Positions 11,700-24,180 of a stretch of 64,000 nt of DNA are shown piece by piece (the first letter of the stretch is position 1; each line of letters starts with the position of its first letter). The notes under the pieces are model-generated. The model had not been told where the DNA came from. It saw only the letters and a list, made by a program, of their open reading frames with translations, and ran no database searches. This stretch comes from Rallus limicola (taxonomy: Eukaryota; Chordata; Aves; Gruiformes; Rallidae), in the NCBI GenBank assembly GCA_022605955.1, contig JAKCOZ010000012.1, positions 21,795,015 through 21,859,014 of the forward strand, given 5' to 3'. The position numbers and the translations under genes were made by a program.

Positions 11700-14600
11700 G
11701 GGTTTTACCTTTTTTTTACACTTTTAACTAAAACCCTAGTCATTAAAACTTGCAAAATCATTTACTTCTCCACAGACCTCCAAATCTCAACTTGTGAGGT
11801 CCTTGGGTAGGGAAAAAAAAAAAGCATGTTTTTAGACAGAAAGCCAATCACAAACAGCATCTGGATCTGATGGAACAAGTGTTTTGGTTCAGACTACTAT
11901 GATTCGAAAGACAAAGCCTATTGTCATATTCATAGGATTCTGAAAGGAGTGTAAGGGTCTTGATTAATTACCATTTTCTCTGACAGTTGCTCCAACATAA
12001 ATTCTCTCTGATGCCTTTCAACACAGCCCTTCATCAGCATGATGGCTCTTTCATCCTCACATCTTTTATGCTGTTCCTCAGTGAAAAAAAAAAAAGAGTA
12101 TTATGCCCTTAATTTAAATAGTTCTCCAAAGAACTGCACAGCACCAGAGTGACACACAGAGGCTTTAATACCATCACAACACAACTAACACTCCCTTGAT
12201 GGTGTGAACAGACTTAACCAAATACACTTTACCTTGACAGAAGTAATATTTGAAAGCAAAGCTACACTGAACAATGACAATGGTCTCTGCTTGAGGAACC
12301 AGAGCAGTTCTACCTCTGCAACCTTCTCAGCATCAACTGGGTTTACAGATTATTTTTTTTTTTCCTCTTAAAAATATCTTCCTTTGAAGCCCACATTACT
12401 TTTGAAAGCTTCACACTATGATGCTGGCAAAAGCTCTATGACAAATACAGTAACTAAGAATGGTCAAGTAGTAACCTATTTGCAATATTTGGATGGAATG
12501 CAGTATTCTATTCAAATAAAAGATTAACACTATTTATAGAGGGGTTTTTTTGGGAGGGGGTATTATTTTTTAAATTAAAGTAGCCTAAAATTTAGAACTT
12601 CAGGAACAGGCAAAGTAAATAATTTTCTTATAGTTTCACAACAAATACTCAGCAGTTTTCCTAAGGAAGCTAGTCATATCAGATAACACTTGGATAGCTC
12701 AAGGATTTTTAAGGAGATTTTGATCATGTAGATGGCTTTTGTAGAAATTACTTTGACATAGGTCAGTTCTCTGAATTCCCTTTGACACAGGGCAATTAAA
12801 AATGTTTATCTCGTTCTATAGCAATTTCTTATCATTCAGAATCAGAATAGAGCACATACTAGTACGTTTGCAGCACTCCACAATGTAAGAGCAGAGCTTT
12901 AAGATTCAGTATTATTGTTTCAGCCACTTGACTTCAGCAGGGAGTACCAAGTATTTGACAACAAGGTGTTCAAATTACATTCCATAACCATGCTTCTGAG
13001 GTTATTTCTAGAATATGACCCAAACTAGGTTAAGCAAGACTTTACTCAAGCAGGACAAGGGTTGGATTGCTGTACGTTAAGTACACAGCAAGGTATTCTG
13101 GCATGGACTTCCACTGGGTATAGAACAACAGATACTTGGCACCTGGGGTGGTTCTTCAAGTCATGATTCAAATTCTAACCCCTGCACTTTTGCACCAGTT
13201 CAGTATTTTGCCTCAGCCACCAAGCCATGCTGAATCAAGAAGTAAAATACTCTTTCTAATAACACAGCAAATTCCGTTTCAAGGAATTTAAATAATGACC
13301 CAGATTAAGCCCAGAGAATCTTGGCAAGTCAAGAGAAAATGTTCCAAATTTTCCAGTTTTTAACATTAACTTCCACAGTAGTTTGCTCAGTCCTCAGACA
13401 ATTCCTTCTTTGCTTAAGTTTCCCAGCCTGGTATATATCAGATTTTCTATTTCAATATCCAATTATAGATAATGTTACAAGGAAGCACATCGAAGTGGAT
13501 GGAGTTGGGCGCTACACAAGCCTTCACATCCATCACTCAAGGTGTACTGAACATTAAGCAGGCGAATAGTTTCACTGACAACCACAAGGATTATCAGGCT
13601 CGAAATTAAGCACTGCTGAAGAGCTTTTCTCATTGAAGCTAAATGCAAGTTAATATCATGAGCAATAAGCATCCACTGCCTCCTGGTTCCCTCCTGATAC
13701 GAGACTTTATTCAACAAAATTAAATAAAATTGCTGCAATTTCACAGAAGTTTCAGATGCTTAAAACCGGATTAATGTCACTGGGGAAAAAATTCACAAAG
13801 CAAATATTTCACACAGACTTATGATTCAGTAACGTTTAGTATAACGCCACTTTAGAAGCCTGTTCCTAACTTATATACCACTGAACAAACAAATAACTTG
13901 TTGAATAAAATACCCTTTTAAGCAGATCCACAAATCTCTTACTGTAGGTGGTAAAAGGGACAGATGCAGCTCAGAAGTCTGCCTGAAGCTGTCAGCTTTT
14001 GATATCAGTCACTCCTTAATGCATATTCCATTCCATCAGACTTGTTCTTAACAAAAATGTACAGGAGCTTTTCACCTTATTTATGGGTAAACGGGTCACT
14101 GTACCTAAACGGTTTGCAAAAGTATTTCTGAATGTAACCATAAGCATCAAGAATACTTTATTTAAGCAGAGTTTAACTGCTTGATTGGAGATAAGCTTGA
14201 TGAAACAACCACCACAGATAACAGCAATGTTATTTTGGTCAGTGGCATAAGTTCAAGGAGACTGTCAGACAAATTAATCAACCCAACATGCTTATGGTGA
14301 GATCTATGCTACATTCTTGATCACACACAGCTGCATTTGTACTCTTTAATTTATTTCTGGAAGCAAGTTGCAGGCTAAAATTCCAGCCCAGTAAGAGGCA
14401 CTGATGGGAAGACCACTAAGCCTGTCTTCAGGGACTGTGCCCTGAGGGCCACCACCAGCATTTATGCCAGCTGTGCAAGTACCCCTAGACAAGCTGAAGA
14501 AACCACCTGCAGAGGTTTTTTGATCACTACATGCACAACATTCCTAGACTCCTCTCTTCAGATGACCAGGAATGTGTAATGTCAGCCACAAAGTTGAATT

Positions 14601-17600
14601 TGATGTGAGAAATCTGTTGCCTTGTGAATTTAATCATGATAGAGACAAGTTTTAATTTCATAGCATAACGACTACGCCCCTGATTATCTAAACTCAGTTT
14701 TGTGTTTTCAAACACAGAACAATTCACTTTGTTCTATTCTGCAGGACAGACAGACACTTCTCCAGTCAGAGCTGAAACAGAAAGCTGCCATTCACAAGGA
14801 TCCTTCAGAGGTCCCTTCTCAGCAGAGGAAGCCTCTCAGCTCAGCTCTCCTCCACATTTCCTCTGGAGTGACATACAATACTGACTACTGATAACCATCG
14901 AGCTCCCAGCGACAGCCACGTAAGTGCAATACAGTCAGGGGGGAAAAAGCAGCTGCAAAAACACTGATCTCTTACAGGAAGGGCAAAATGATTTGTTCTC
15001 ATAACAGAGCTGGTCTCCATCCGACACCCTCAAGTAAGGCAGAGCACATTTGTTCTCCTCTTTGTAGGAATGATAGATGTATAATGTGGTAAAAACACTT
15101 TTCTACTGTTGTAGCTGCATTTTCTTTCTTACCTCACATAACAGAGTCTGGAAGAGATGGATAAATATTTGACATGGCATCATTCCCAATGCTCCACACA
15201 ATATAAAAGTTTTTGAACATGTAAATGTTTTGTTTTCCTGTGTAATAATTAATGACAAAGGTTTTGTTCTTGCTTTTGCATTCACTGTAATTACAAAGCA
15301 AATTATGTAATTTCACACACATACAAAAAAACCTCTGACATTATTTCACTGGTTCTGCCAGCCAGGATTTGAATAAGAACAGGATCACAGCTAATGAAGT
15401 CAGCACTAAAACCCTCATATAATCTTTCTGAATACCAAAGAACTTCCATATGAAGCAAAAATAAATGATTTTTATGACTGCTTTCTGACACAGTTAGGAA
15501 GAGTGTAAGAGACACAAACTAAAAAACGTGAGATCTATGAAAATATGTCAAACCTACTATGTGACACTAGGAAGTGAAGAAGCCAGTAAGAGACAAATGC
15601 AAAGTATCTTTGGTGTTATTAGTGGCAAAGTTTGTACAGTTTACTTAAAGATACTTACAAAAACATGAGACACTGAAATCAAAGTTTAAAATCTGCTGTG
15701 ACTGCTATATGTCACAGGTTAAATTTAGGACCAAAGATTTCAAGCTCTTTTTCCTTTGTCAGTCCATCAGTAATGTACCAAAGAATAAAAACATCTATGG
15801 GGAAAAAGCATTTATTTAACCATATGATTCTACTGTGGTTCAGTATGAGCCTTCCCACACATTCACTCTGTAGAAGGAAACAAGCAGACTCCATTTAACA
15901 GCAGATTTCATCTTGCAATGGAAACATTTAGGAGACATGATCCCAAGATCCCCTGGGTGCCCCCAGGTTACACCTATTATCAGAAGTCCCATCAACACAC
16001 AGCAGCTGACAAAACAGTTCTCCAAGTGCTTGACAATTGTTCTGCCATTAACTACTTCATTGATCTTACAATAATATTCACAAATATATACAAGTATTAT
16101 GATTTATCTGGCCATAGCCTGTTCCATCTTCACTGAACTGCCTGAGAATTTGGTTCCTATACTAACAAATATCTCATTCTAAAGGGTAAACTCCTTGCAT
16201 CACAAGGACAAGAGGCAGTACATGTGCTATCTCTAACCTTCTGACAAGTAATCTCACTTCTTGGCATTGATTCTCTTCTTCCTCATGTGAGGAAAGACAC
16301 ATGCCACAAAATTTTCTGATCAATTAAATCTGTTTTTAAAAAATAAATCTAAGTCACATCCTTTCTTTCTCCAACTCCCTTTCATTTACGAAGGAGACAA
16401 CTTAGATCTCCACTGGCTGCAAAACTTGAAGACACATCCAAGCAGCATACTGTGGTTTTGAATCACATATCTAGAAGCAAGACTAAAACTTAGATTGCCA
16501 AGTATATATGTTGTCAGTGAAACTGTTCTGTGGTCTCATGCATTTGTAACTTCTAAATCACAATTTATTAAGGAAAAAAGCCTCTTTGACATGGAATGAG
16601 AAGGCTGCTCGAGTGTCAAAAATCCCCTCAGAAATCTGGAAGGTAGAGAAATGCTTTAACTCCCAGCATTTGCGTTAAGAACAAAGAGCCAATTTGTGGG
16701 AGCAGTGAGAGGGTGACCCAGCACATGCTGCAAGGGGAAGCAGAGCTCAGGCACATGTTCTACCAACCCTGTCAGTCAGAGCAGGAATCTCTGATCAGAC
16801 CTGGGAAGACATTTCTGGGCTGAACAGTGGGCAGCCAGACACATGTAGGACTCTCACATAACTTCACATAACTCATCTGCACCTCTGGACCATCAGGAAA
16901 AACTTGGACCCTGTGAACACAGCGAGGATGAGACACTTAAGGGACAATGAAAGAATATTCTGTCACCATGCAAACAATAACTTCATTTCTGCAGTAGATT
17001 GCATAAAACTCAGTTATTCTGCCAGGCAATCCAAGAAAGCAAAGCAATGGGTTTCCCTGGTCCTAACTCACCAGTACAACCCACGTCACTGATGTGCTGG
17101 GGCTTGGCTCAACAGGGAACAGTGTGCTACAGTTCCCATAGCCAGGCTGCAGATTGCCAAGGTACAAGAGAAAGATTGTTGTCTCCCTCCCCTCCAAAAT
17201 CTGTTAGAAGTAGCTATAAAATTAGTAGTTATTATTATATGCTCATACTTCTTCTACATACTATCACTGCTCTTGCTAGTCATTTGAGGAACACATTAGG
17301 GATTTTTTTTTTCCCCCCTGCAATGGTTTTAGGTTTTACCCAGGAATTAACTGTCTCTATAAAAAAGGAAACATTAAAAAAAACATTTAACAGCTGGATA
17401 CAACATCTGCCTTTCCCAGGTCATTAGTACTTAAGAACAGTTAATTTATGAGACTACAAGGTTACAGAGAGAGACTGTCAATTACAAGAATCACACTTCT
17501 TTCTAGTTTAAGTCTTGTCTGCTGAGTGTTCCAGTTAAATACATTGGGTTTTTTCCTTTTTTTTTCAAATGCAAGTAATGCCAAAGGGAAAGAGCTATCA

Positions 17601-20600
17601 ACTCTCCAATAATGCTGTAATATATTCACAATAATGGCTCATTTTTCTTATGACTCCATTTCATGGTGTCATGTGATTTTTATATAGTACATTCACATCT
17701 TTGATTCATGCTCGTAAAGTTTAACACATGAACATGGCAAGTTAGAAAAACTAAAACTAGAGAAGCACAGAAACATCTCTTTTATATGATATACACATGA
17801 AGTCCTTAAATACCAGAACTGAAGGTAATCTGATGATTTCTTTGGGTCATGGTCCACAGTTTCTGAGTAGGTGAGGCAGGCAGTAAAGCCACTGTGGTTT
17901 TCTTGCTTTGTCCACTGGTCGCACAGTGACACCCAGCCTTCGCATCCAGGGCTTAACCTCTGGAGTCTTTGTTTTCTGTGTCACCTCTAATACATAGTAG
18001 CTGAGAAATATACATGTACATGAAAGTTAAGATTACTAAAACAATTCAACAGCTACAAACATAAACAAATAAGTTCAGGAACTTATTTAGGATTGAAAAA
18101 CAATTTTAATGAGTTAACAGACTTCCCCTAGACAGCAGACAGCTGCTTTAAGATGAAAAATACAATCACAGATCCATGAGTTGGTATAAGAGGTGACAAC
18201 TCCTGTTTATAAAAAAATATCACTCTACAAAGAATAAGAAAACAAGCCTGGAAAAGGCAATTTCAGAATATAAGCAAGGAAATAATTATTTTGAAACAGT
18301 CCAATTATAGATTCAATAGGAAAGCACTGTTTCCAATTTATAATGAAGCACTTCTTAAACATCCCTGTTGTCAAGCTCAGAATATTATACTACTGTTGAA
18401 ATTCATTCTTTACCAAAAGTAAGAAATTCAAGTCTGTTCATTTCATGGTTTGAAATCAGAGTTTAAACACTTCATTTTTTTCCCCCTTATCCCAGTTCTA
18501 ATTACACTGACATACAACTATTTCATGCAGGTATTTTCATTATTTGGGCTTGTTAAGAAAATATTCTTTCAAGAAGGATATTGGCATACACCTCAGCATG
18601 AACAAAAATAGATTTTACAAAATCTGACATCAAAAGTTACTTCTCCAGAAAGCAAAGGGGATCAAAACCCAATTCATACACCCACACTCATACAAACACA
18701 CACTTTTAAAGTCAATGAAAGAAAAAGAGCACTAAACATGTAAAGGATAATTAGCTACAAATTATTACCCAGAGGGGTATAGAGAAGACAGGAATCCAGA
18801 TACAGCCCTCTTTGTTCTCTCTCCATCTTCATGACTCATGTCCCAAACTAAATGGCTGTAGGTGGCACAAGCTCACTCGCGCTCAGATTTCAGTGCAGAA
18901 CTTGGGCCTACATCTGTTCAGAATTACAGCTAGAACTCAGACTTCATGATACCACTGCACAAAGCAAAGCTTTCCTGGTACCAGCCAACAACAGCACATT
19001 ATTGTTATTACACCAGTTCTGCCAGAGCAGCACAGACCTCCCATAGCACATGTGTGTAGTTGTAACAACTCCCACATCAGCATGCTATTTTTTATGTTAG
19101 AAGCTATGCTAAAATAAATCCATGCTAGGGGCTGCAGGAGTATGTGAGAAACAAGATTCCTCCAAACACTGGGCATCTAGATTACACACCTAAGGTGCAA
19201 ACCTCATCCATTACTTCAGCAAAGAAGTTTTGTCTCTGTTTTTCTAACCTCTTCCAGACTTTGAAGAATCAGGTTTAGCTTCAGTGCAAGTCCTTCTCCT
19301 GAACCAGCTGCAATTTATCATATTATAATCCCATCCTCAATTGCTCGATCCATCTTCTCAGTGCATACTTCCTTGCATTAAGACAGTCACCAGACGGTGG
19401 CTTCCCATTCTTTCAGAGTCAAGATTTGCTCTTTTAATATTTACTGTGTGCTTTTTTGCACACTAAGTGCATTAAATAAATTGATTCCATCACTCCTATT
19501 GCTTTAAAAATGCAAACATATGTGTGGGCCAAAATGTATGCTATAACCCACATACTATACTGTAAGCCTGCCAAGTTCCATTTTGCTATCACTAAATTGG
19601 AAGAAAAAAGTGTTAAATCAGATGTAAGAAAAATTGTGTATTCTCCTATGGGGAGAAGTTTCATGCCAAGATTTATCGCAGGATGTACAAATGGAGATAC
19701 TGAAACACCACAGGTGCAATAGCATATACTGACTGCCTTGAAATCCTCATAGCTGGTTTCTGTGAATTGCAGCTAGCAACACAGGAATATAACTCATATC
19801 CAACATTAACATATATAACATCAATGAATGTTACGTAGTTATGTAAGAATGAATGTGGCAAAAGATAGCCTGAGATCTATGAGGAAATGAAGAATTCACA
19901 ACTTCCATTTCGAGCCAAGTTTTCTTTATTTCACCTCTATATTCCTGCTCTTCTTCTAACAAGCAGTACATTCTAATTACAAATCCTTACAATACCCAAG
20001 TAGAACTGAACAAACATGACGGAGTACGAAACACTGATTGAAGTCATATGTACAATTCAAACATCAATTATAATTTTTAAGTTTTAAATCCCTTTTTACT
20101 GTTCCTATTCTTCACATTTTATGAGGGAATTGAAAACCAAATGCAGGTTTCAGAAGTTAAGTGTCTACTGATTTTAGTATGCTATTCAGTAAGTTGTTAA
20201 ATGTAACGATTCGTGTGCTTGTGTCTCAGTATGTAAGGATGTATTTCTACATCCAGAAAGTCTCTTTAATTCCAGACTTGACAAACATTTTCCTAACAGA
20301 AAATTTTATATTCTACTGTATTCCATAAAGTTCGTGATACTCACATTTTGACTTTGGAAGACAAGCAGAAACAAAAGCTTCTCCAACTGTGCAACTGAGG
20401 GATCCTGGTGAACTAACCCACATGTTCAGAGGCCAAAGTATTGCAATTGCTTCACTGGAGAGCCTGTAATGCTACAGGCAGAAACTCAACCACATCGCTC
20501 AGTACCTTGAGACAGTAGAGATACCAAGGAAGGGAACCTCATTCTGCAATTTCTTCCATATATAAAAAAGAATTCAATAATGGGCCTTCAATTCTATTTA

Positions 20601-23600
20601 TCATCAGGCTATAAATGCCTTCATTTGCAATTACAGCTATAACTCAACTCTATTAGTATTTCTCTACCATAAAAATGAAATTCCCAACTCAAATGCCACT
20701 GGTTTTTCAAACTTACCTCCTGTGGTGTGGGTGGTATCACAAGATCTAAGCAGTACACAGATCGTATCTCACAGCTTCACACAGCAGTGCCTTCCACTTA
20801 CTTGCGTATGTCCATTGCCTTTGTATCAAAAACAACAGCACTTTGCCTATTTTAATTTCAGTGTAGTTAACTGCCTTCCACAATACACTGTGACCATTTT
20901 TTAAAGCATTTGCTGTTGGTGGAATCCCACCTTTTCTATCTAAGGAAATATTGTGACCCGAGACTCCAACTAAAAACAACCCGACTCCCTACCTGTCAGG
21001 TGGCTGAAGGGACTTGCTCAGGCAGCCTGCAGCTGGAGAGGATTATAGCTCACAAATGCTGCCAGTATCAGTGAGACAGCAAGTAGCAGACAGTTCATTT
21101 TACAAAAACTTAATGGAGTGTATGGCCCTGGCTGCTTAATACAAGCACTGTCAAGGCATCTAAGCAAAAAGTCTCGGCTGTCACTGCTGACAAGCTGAGC
21201 AGAATTATTTGTCACACTAGAATAGATAAGAGACCAGTAGAGTGGTGTATGGTGAGCTACCCATACATCTCCACATTGCAGTCTCACACAGCAGGCATAC
21301 AGTTTCCTCCAACATATCAGCACTACAATATACAATACTACAAGGAAGCATAGTTAAAATTTAATTCTTTCATCCTTCTTTTGCTCAATGTTTTACATCT
21401 TCTAATTAACTGGTCTCTGACTTCCCCTTCATATTTTCTGAAAAAGAAAGCATGCAAAGTCTGAATAACCTCCAGGTCATTAGCTAGTGTAATCCATGTC
21501 ATCAATATATCACACTATACCAGCTGAAGAACTAACCTGGAATCTGTTTTAGAATGTAAAAGCTTTTATCTGGATATGTCTTCTAACCCCATCAAAAAGG
21601 CTATCATTTATTATCTTTGTTAATTAGTACACACGTGCTCAAAGATCTGCAAAAATCTAATTCTTTCCCTGCTGGTACTTACACACCAAAACCTTCATTA
21701 ACCAGAGTGATGGATCTACACTGTTGCTCCTTTAGGATACACCATGCTTCTGAATACAGAAACACAACCTTAAAATTCTACTACTCCTCACAATAGAACA
21801 GATATTAATACTTTTCAGCCATCAGCATTTATCTTGCAAAACCATGTTCATATTAACACTGAGTAACTGCAACAAGAAAGGTGGATGTTCTAAGAATTTG
21901 TCAGTTACCTGCAACTCAAAGTTTCTATAAAATGATCAGTTGAGAACTATGAAAAAACGTACCCTGGACAGAAGCCAGACAGTCATACCTGATGCAGGGG
22001 TGTTAATCTAGCTCTAATATCTATTATGCAAGCTGAAATAAGTTTATTTAATTTATAACTCTACTACATTGCACTACCATAACCCTCACAACATTTTCTG
22101 TTCCATCAGCCTGCTGCACCTCATCAAATCTAATAAGTGAGTTATCTTGGACAAATGTCTTTTTATGGAATGATTCTTGGCAATAAAGCACAGTAGAGAT
22201 CAGGTCTTCCATAAAGGCCTCCTGATGTTAACGTAACACATATAACAGCATCACTGCTCAACTTGTTCACATCTAGAAACCTGGGCATTTTTCAATGGCC
22301 TGCCAGACAAATGTAGGAGAGGTGTCTATACTCCCTGTGCTTCTGTTTCTTACCATACCTCTTACCTTCCTGGTGTACTCTGAAACTAAGCTCTACACAC
22401 AATGTAATTTCTCTGCTCTAAGCACAGAGGCCTAAACTGGATTAAGCCAAGTAGTTCAGATTTTCCTGTAATAACTACAAGTATTTAAGCCTTTATTAAG
22501 AAAGAATATACTGCCAGTGAGTGTTTTTCAGACTGTACATAAGCAGGCTGTAGATCCATAATCTTTTAGCATCATTGCAATCAATTCATTTTCTGATACA
22601 GAGAACATCCAAATTCCCAGAAGCGTTCAGTTTGGAATTTCTTTTTACCACACTGAGTATATAAATGAAAATTAGGAAGCAATGCCCATCTGAACTTTAT
22701 TGAAACTTACTAAGCTTGAGAATATAGCTTTACTTGGTATCACTTTAAAGCAAAAAGCTATCTCAAAATTGTCTCAAATGTCTGTAAATATATTGTCAAA
22801 ACTAGTATAAGTGTAGGTTATTTTAGAGTTCTAGTCCGCATGATAGATAATCGTGACAGAAAAATGCCTACAAGACAGTATTTTGTATTCAGCAAAAGAG
22901 TTCAGAGACCAACAGTTAAGTTGGTGTACCCAGAGGGCAAGTACTTAGTGATAGAACTCCCTTATTATATTCCTCTATTTATAATCCATGCAGATCATCC
23001 ATGATGATTCACTCACGACTAAGGTGCAGGGGTGCAAATGCACCACTCAAACCATCCTTTTGGGATGAAGTATCTTAGGGAAGTAGCACTACCATCAGTT
23101 TATGCTCATAATACACCAAGATTATTTTTGAACATTCTGTAAAGTTATTTTAAAACAGATATTGCCAAACACTGATATAAGCATGTTTTGCTGCATGTGA
23201 CACTAATGAGTAACCATCATTTACAAAACATTGATGCTTATTCTGAAAATAAGTACCAGTGAAGAATGTATTTTAAAGCAACTCTCAACCCATTCTTAGC
23301 TTCTTAGCTCTGGCAACCATTACCAGATGTAGATGATAAACTGAAGATTTATACAAGTTGCAAAAGAACTATTTGACAGATCAGAAGAGATTTACAGAAG
23401 AAATATCACATCCTAAGCTCCAAGTGCCAAATCTCCTCCTCCTAGTCAATACAAACCCCGTATTTCTTTTCAGACAGAATTCTTTCTCAAAGTTTTCAGA
23501 CAAGAATCTTAAGGAGGAATGAATTAATAGCAAGATAGGAAAATAATACTACAGAGCAAGTCAAATTATAAAGGATGAAAATGGTGGAAACAACAGAAAA

Positions 23601-23806
23601 TAAACAGATAGAGGCAAGGCTGTCTGTGGTGCACAAATGCTAGCTTTGCTGGTTTGCTCCTGCCCCCTCTTGCTTTAAGTCTAAGACCCAGTACTAAACT
23701 GTCAGATGACATGCAGTAGTGCCACTTCCTAGGCACAGTCCTTCATGCTGAAAAATGTTATGAGGTTATCACTGGATATGGTGACATTTTATTTTTCCCA
23801 CCCCCC
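11700..23806. other. Unique noncoding sequence
   Basis: No gene is supported and no large repeat is seen. The longest open frames (16999-17427 plus, 142 codons; 21018-21335 minus, 105 codons) are within chance expectation and show no domain. Splice-like pairs on the minus strand occur at 15134-15148 (15 bases), 20716-20745 (30 bases, with a strong AGGAG/GTAAGT donor) and 22366-22417 (52 bases). Only the last is listed separately. A second copy of a short phrase found near 7297 lies at 21031-21056. Confidence 0.55.
22366..22417 (-). other. Weak splice-bracketed candidate exon, 52 nt
   Basis: On the minus strand an acceptor (GCCTCTGTGCTTAG) and a strong donor (CAGGAAG followed by GTAAGA) bracket 52 bases. 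One frame stays open and reads SREITLCVELSFRVHQE with one base left over. I do not recognise the peptide. The polypyrimidine tract is short, so this is among the weaker candidates. It is listed because its orientation matches the minus-strand transcription inferred for the window. Confidence 0.12.
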
Positions 23807-24180
23807 AGGTTGGAAGGGACCTCAAGGATCATCTGATCCAAACTCTCTTAGCACAGAACAGTTTGGGTTGGAAGGGGCCTCAGAGCCCCCCCAAGTGCCA
23901 CTCCTGCCATAGGCAGGGATGTCCTCTACTAGCCCAGACTGCCCAAAAGCCCTATCCAATCTGGCCTTGAACCCTGCCAGGAACCCAGGGGCATCCAGAA
24001 CTTCTCTGGGCAACCTGTTCAAGTGCCTCAATACCCTCACAGGGAAGAGTTTCTTCCTTTTATTTAGTCTTAATCTTCCCCTCTTTACATTTAAACCCAT
24101 TCCCCCTTGTCCTATTGCTAACCTCCCTGAAACAAGTATCTCATCATCTTTCCTGTAGGCCCCCTTCAAGGGCTAGAAGA
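23807..24180 (-). repeat. CR1 LINE 3' portion, antisense, with a doubled tail
   Basis: Read on the plus strand, the segment shows the reverse complement of an avian CR1 3' end: GGGTTGGAAGGGGCCTC, then GCCATAGGCAGGGATGTCC, GCCCTATCCAATCTGGCC, GGGCAACCTGTTCAAGTG, CCCTTGTCCTATTGCTAAC and CTTTCCTGTAGGCCCCC. It is 5'-truncated near 24180. The 3' end is unusual: a first tail-like block, GGTTGGAAGGGACCTCAAGG, at 23809-23828 is followed about 45 bases later by a second, so two CR1 tails abut in the same orientation. A 115-codon open frame on the minus strand (23822-24169) falls wholly inside this repeat and is not a host gene. Confidence 0.95.

Noticed and set aside
15134..15148. 15-nt segment between acceptor TCTCTTCCAG and donor GTGAG/GTAAGA, minus strand
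   Set aside because: The sites are good, but the segment is too short to distinguish from chance without transcript evidence.
16999..17427. 142-codon plus-strand frame
   Set aside because: Its length is within chance expectation for a window this size; the translation contains low-complexity runs, and it opposes the inferred transcription direction.
20716..20979. Minus-strand frame with two GTAAGT donors (ACGCAA/GTAAGT and CAGGAG/GTAAGT)
   Set aside because: The donors are good, but acceptors are mediocre and the frame shows no recognisable product; a 30-nt exon could be drawn only arbitrarily.
23822..24169. 115-codon minus-strand open frame
   Set aside because: It lies entirely within an antisense CR1 3' end, and its translation is a by-product of the repeat.
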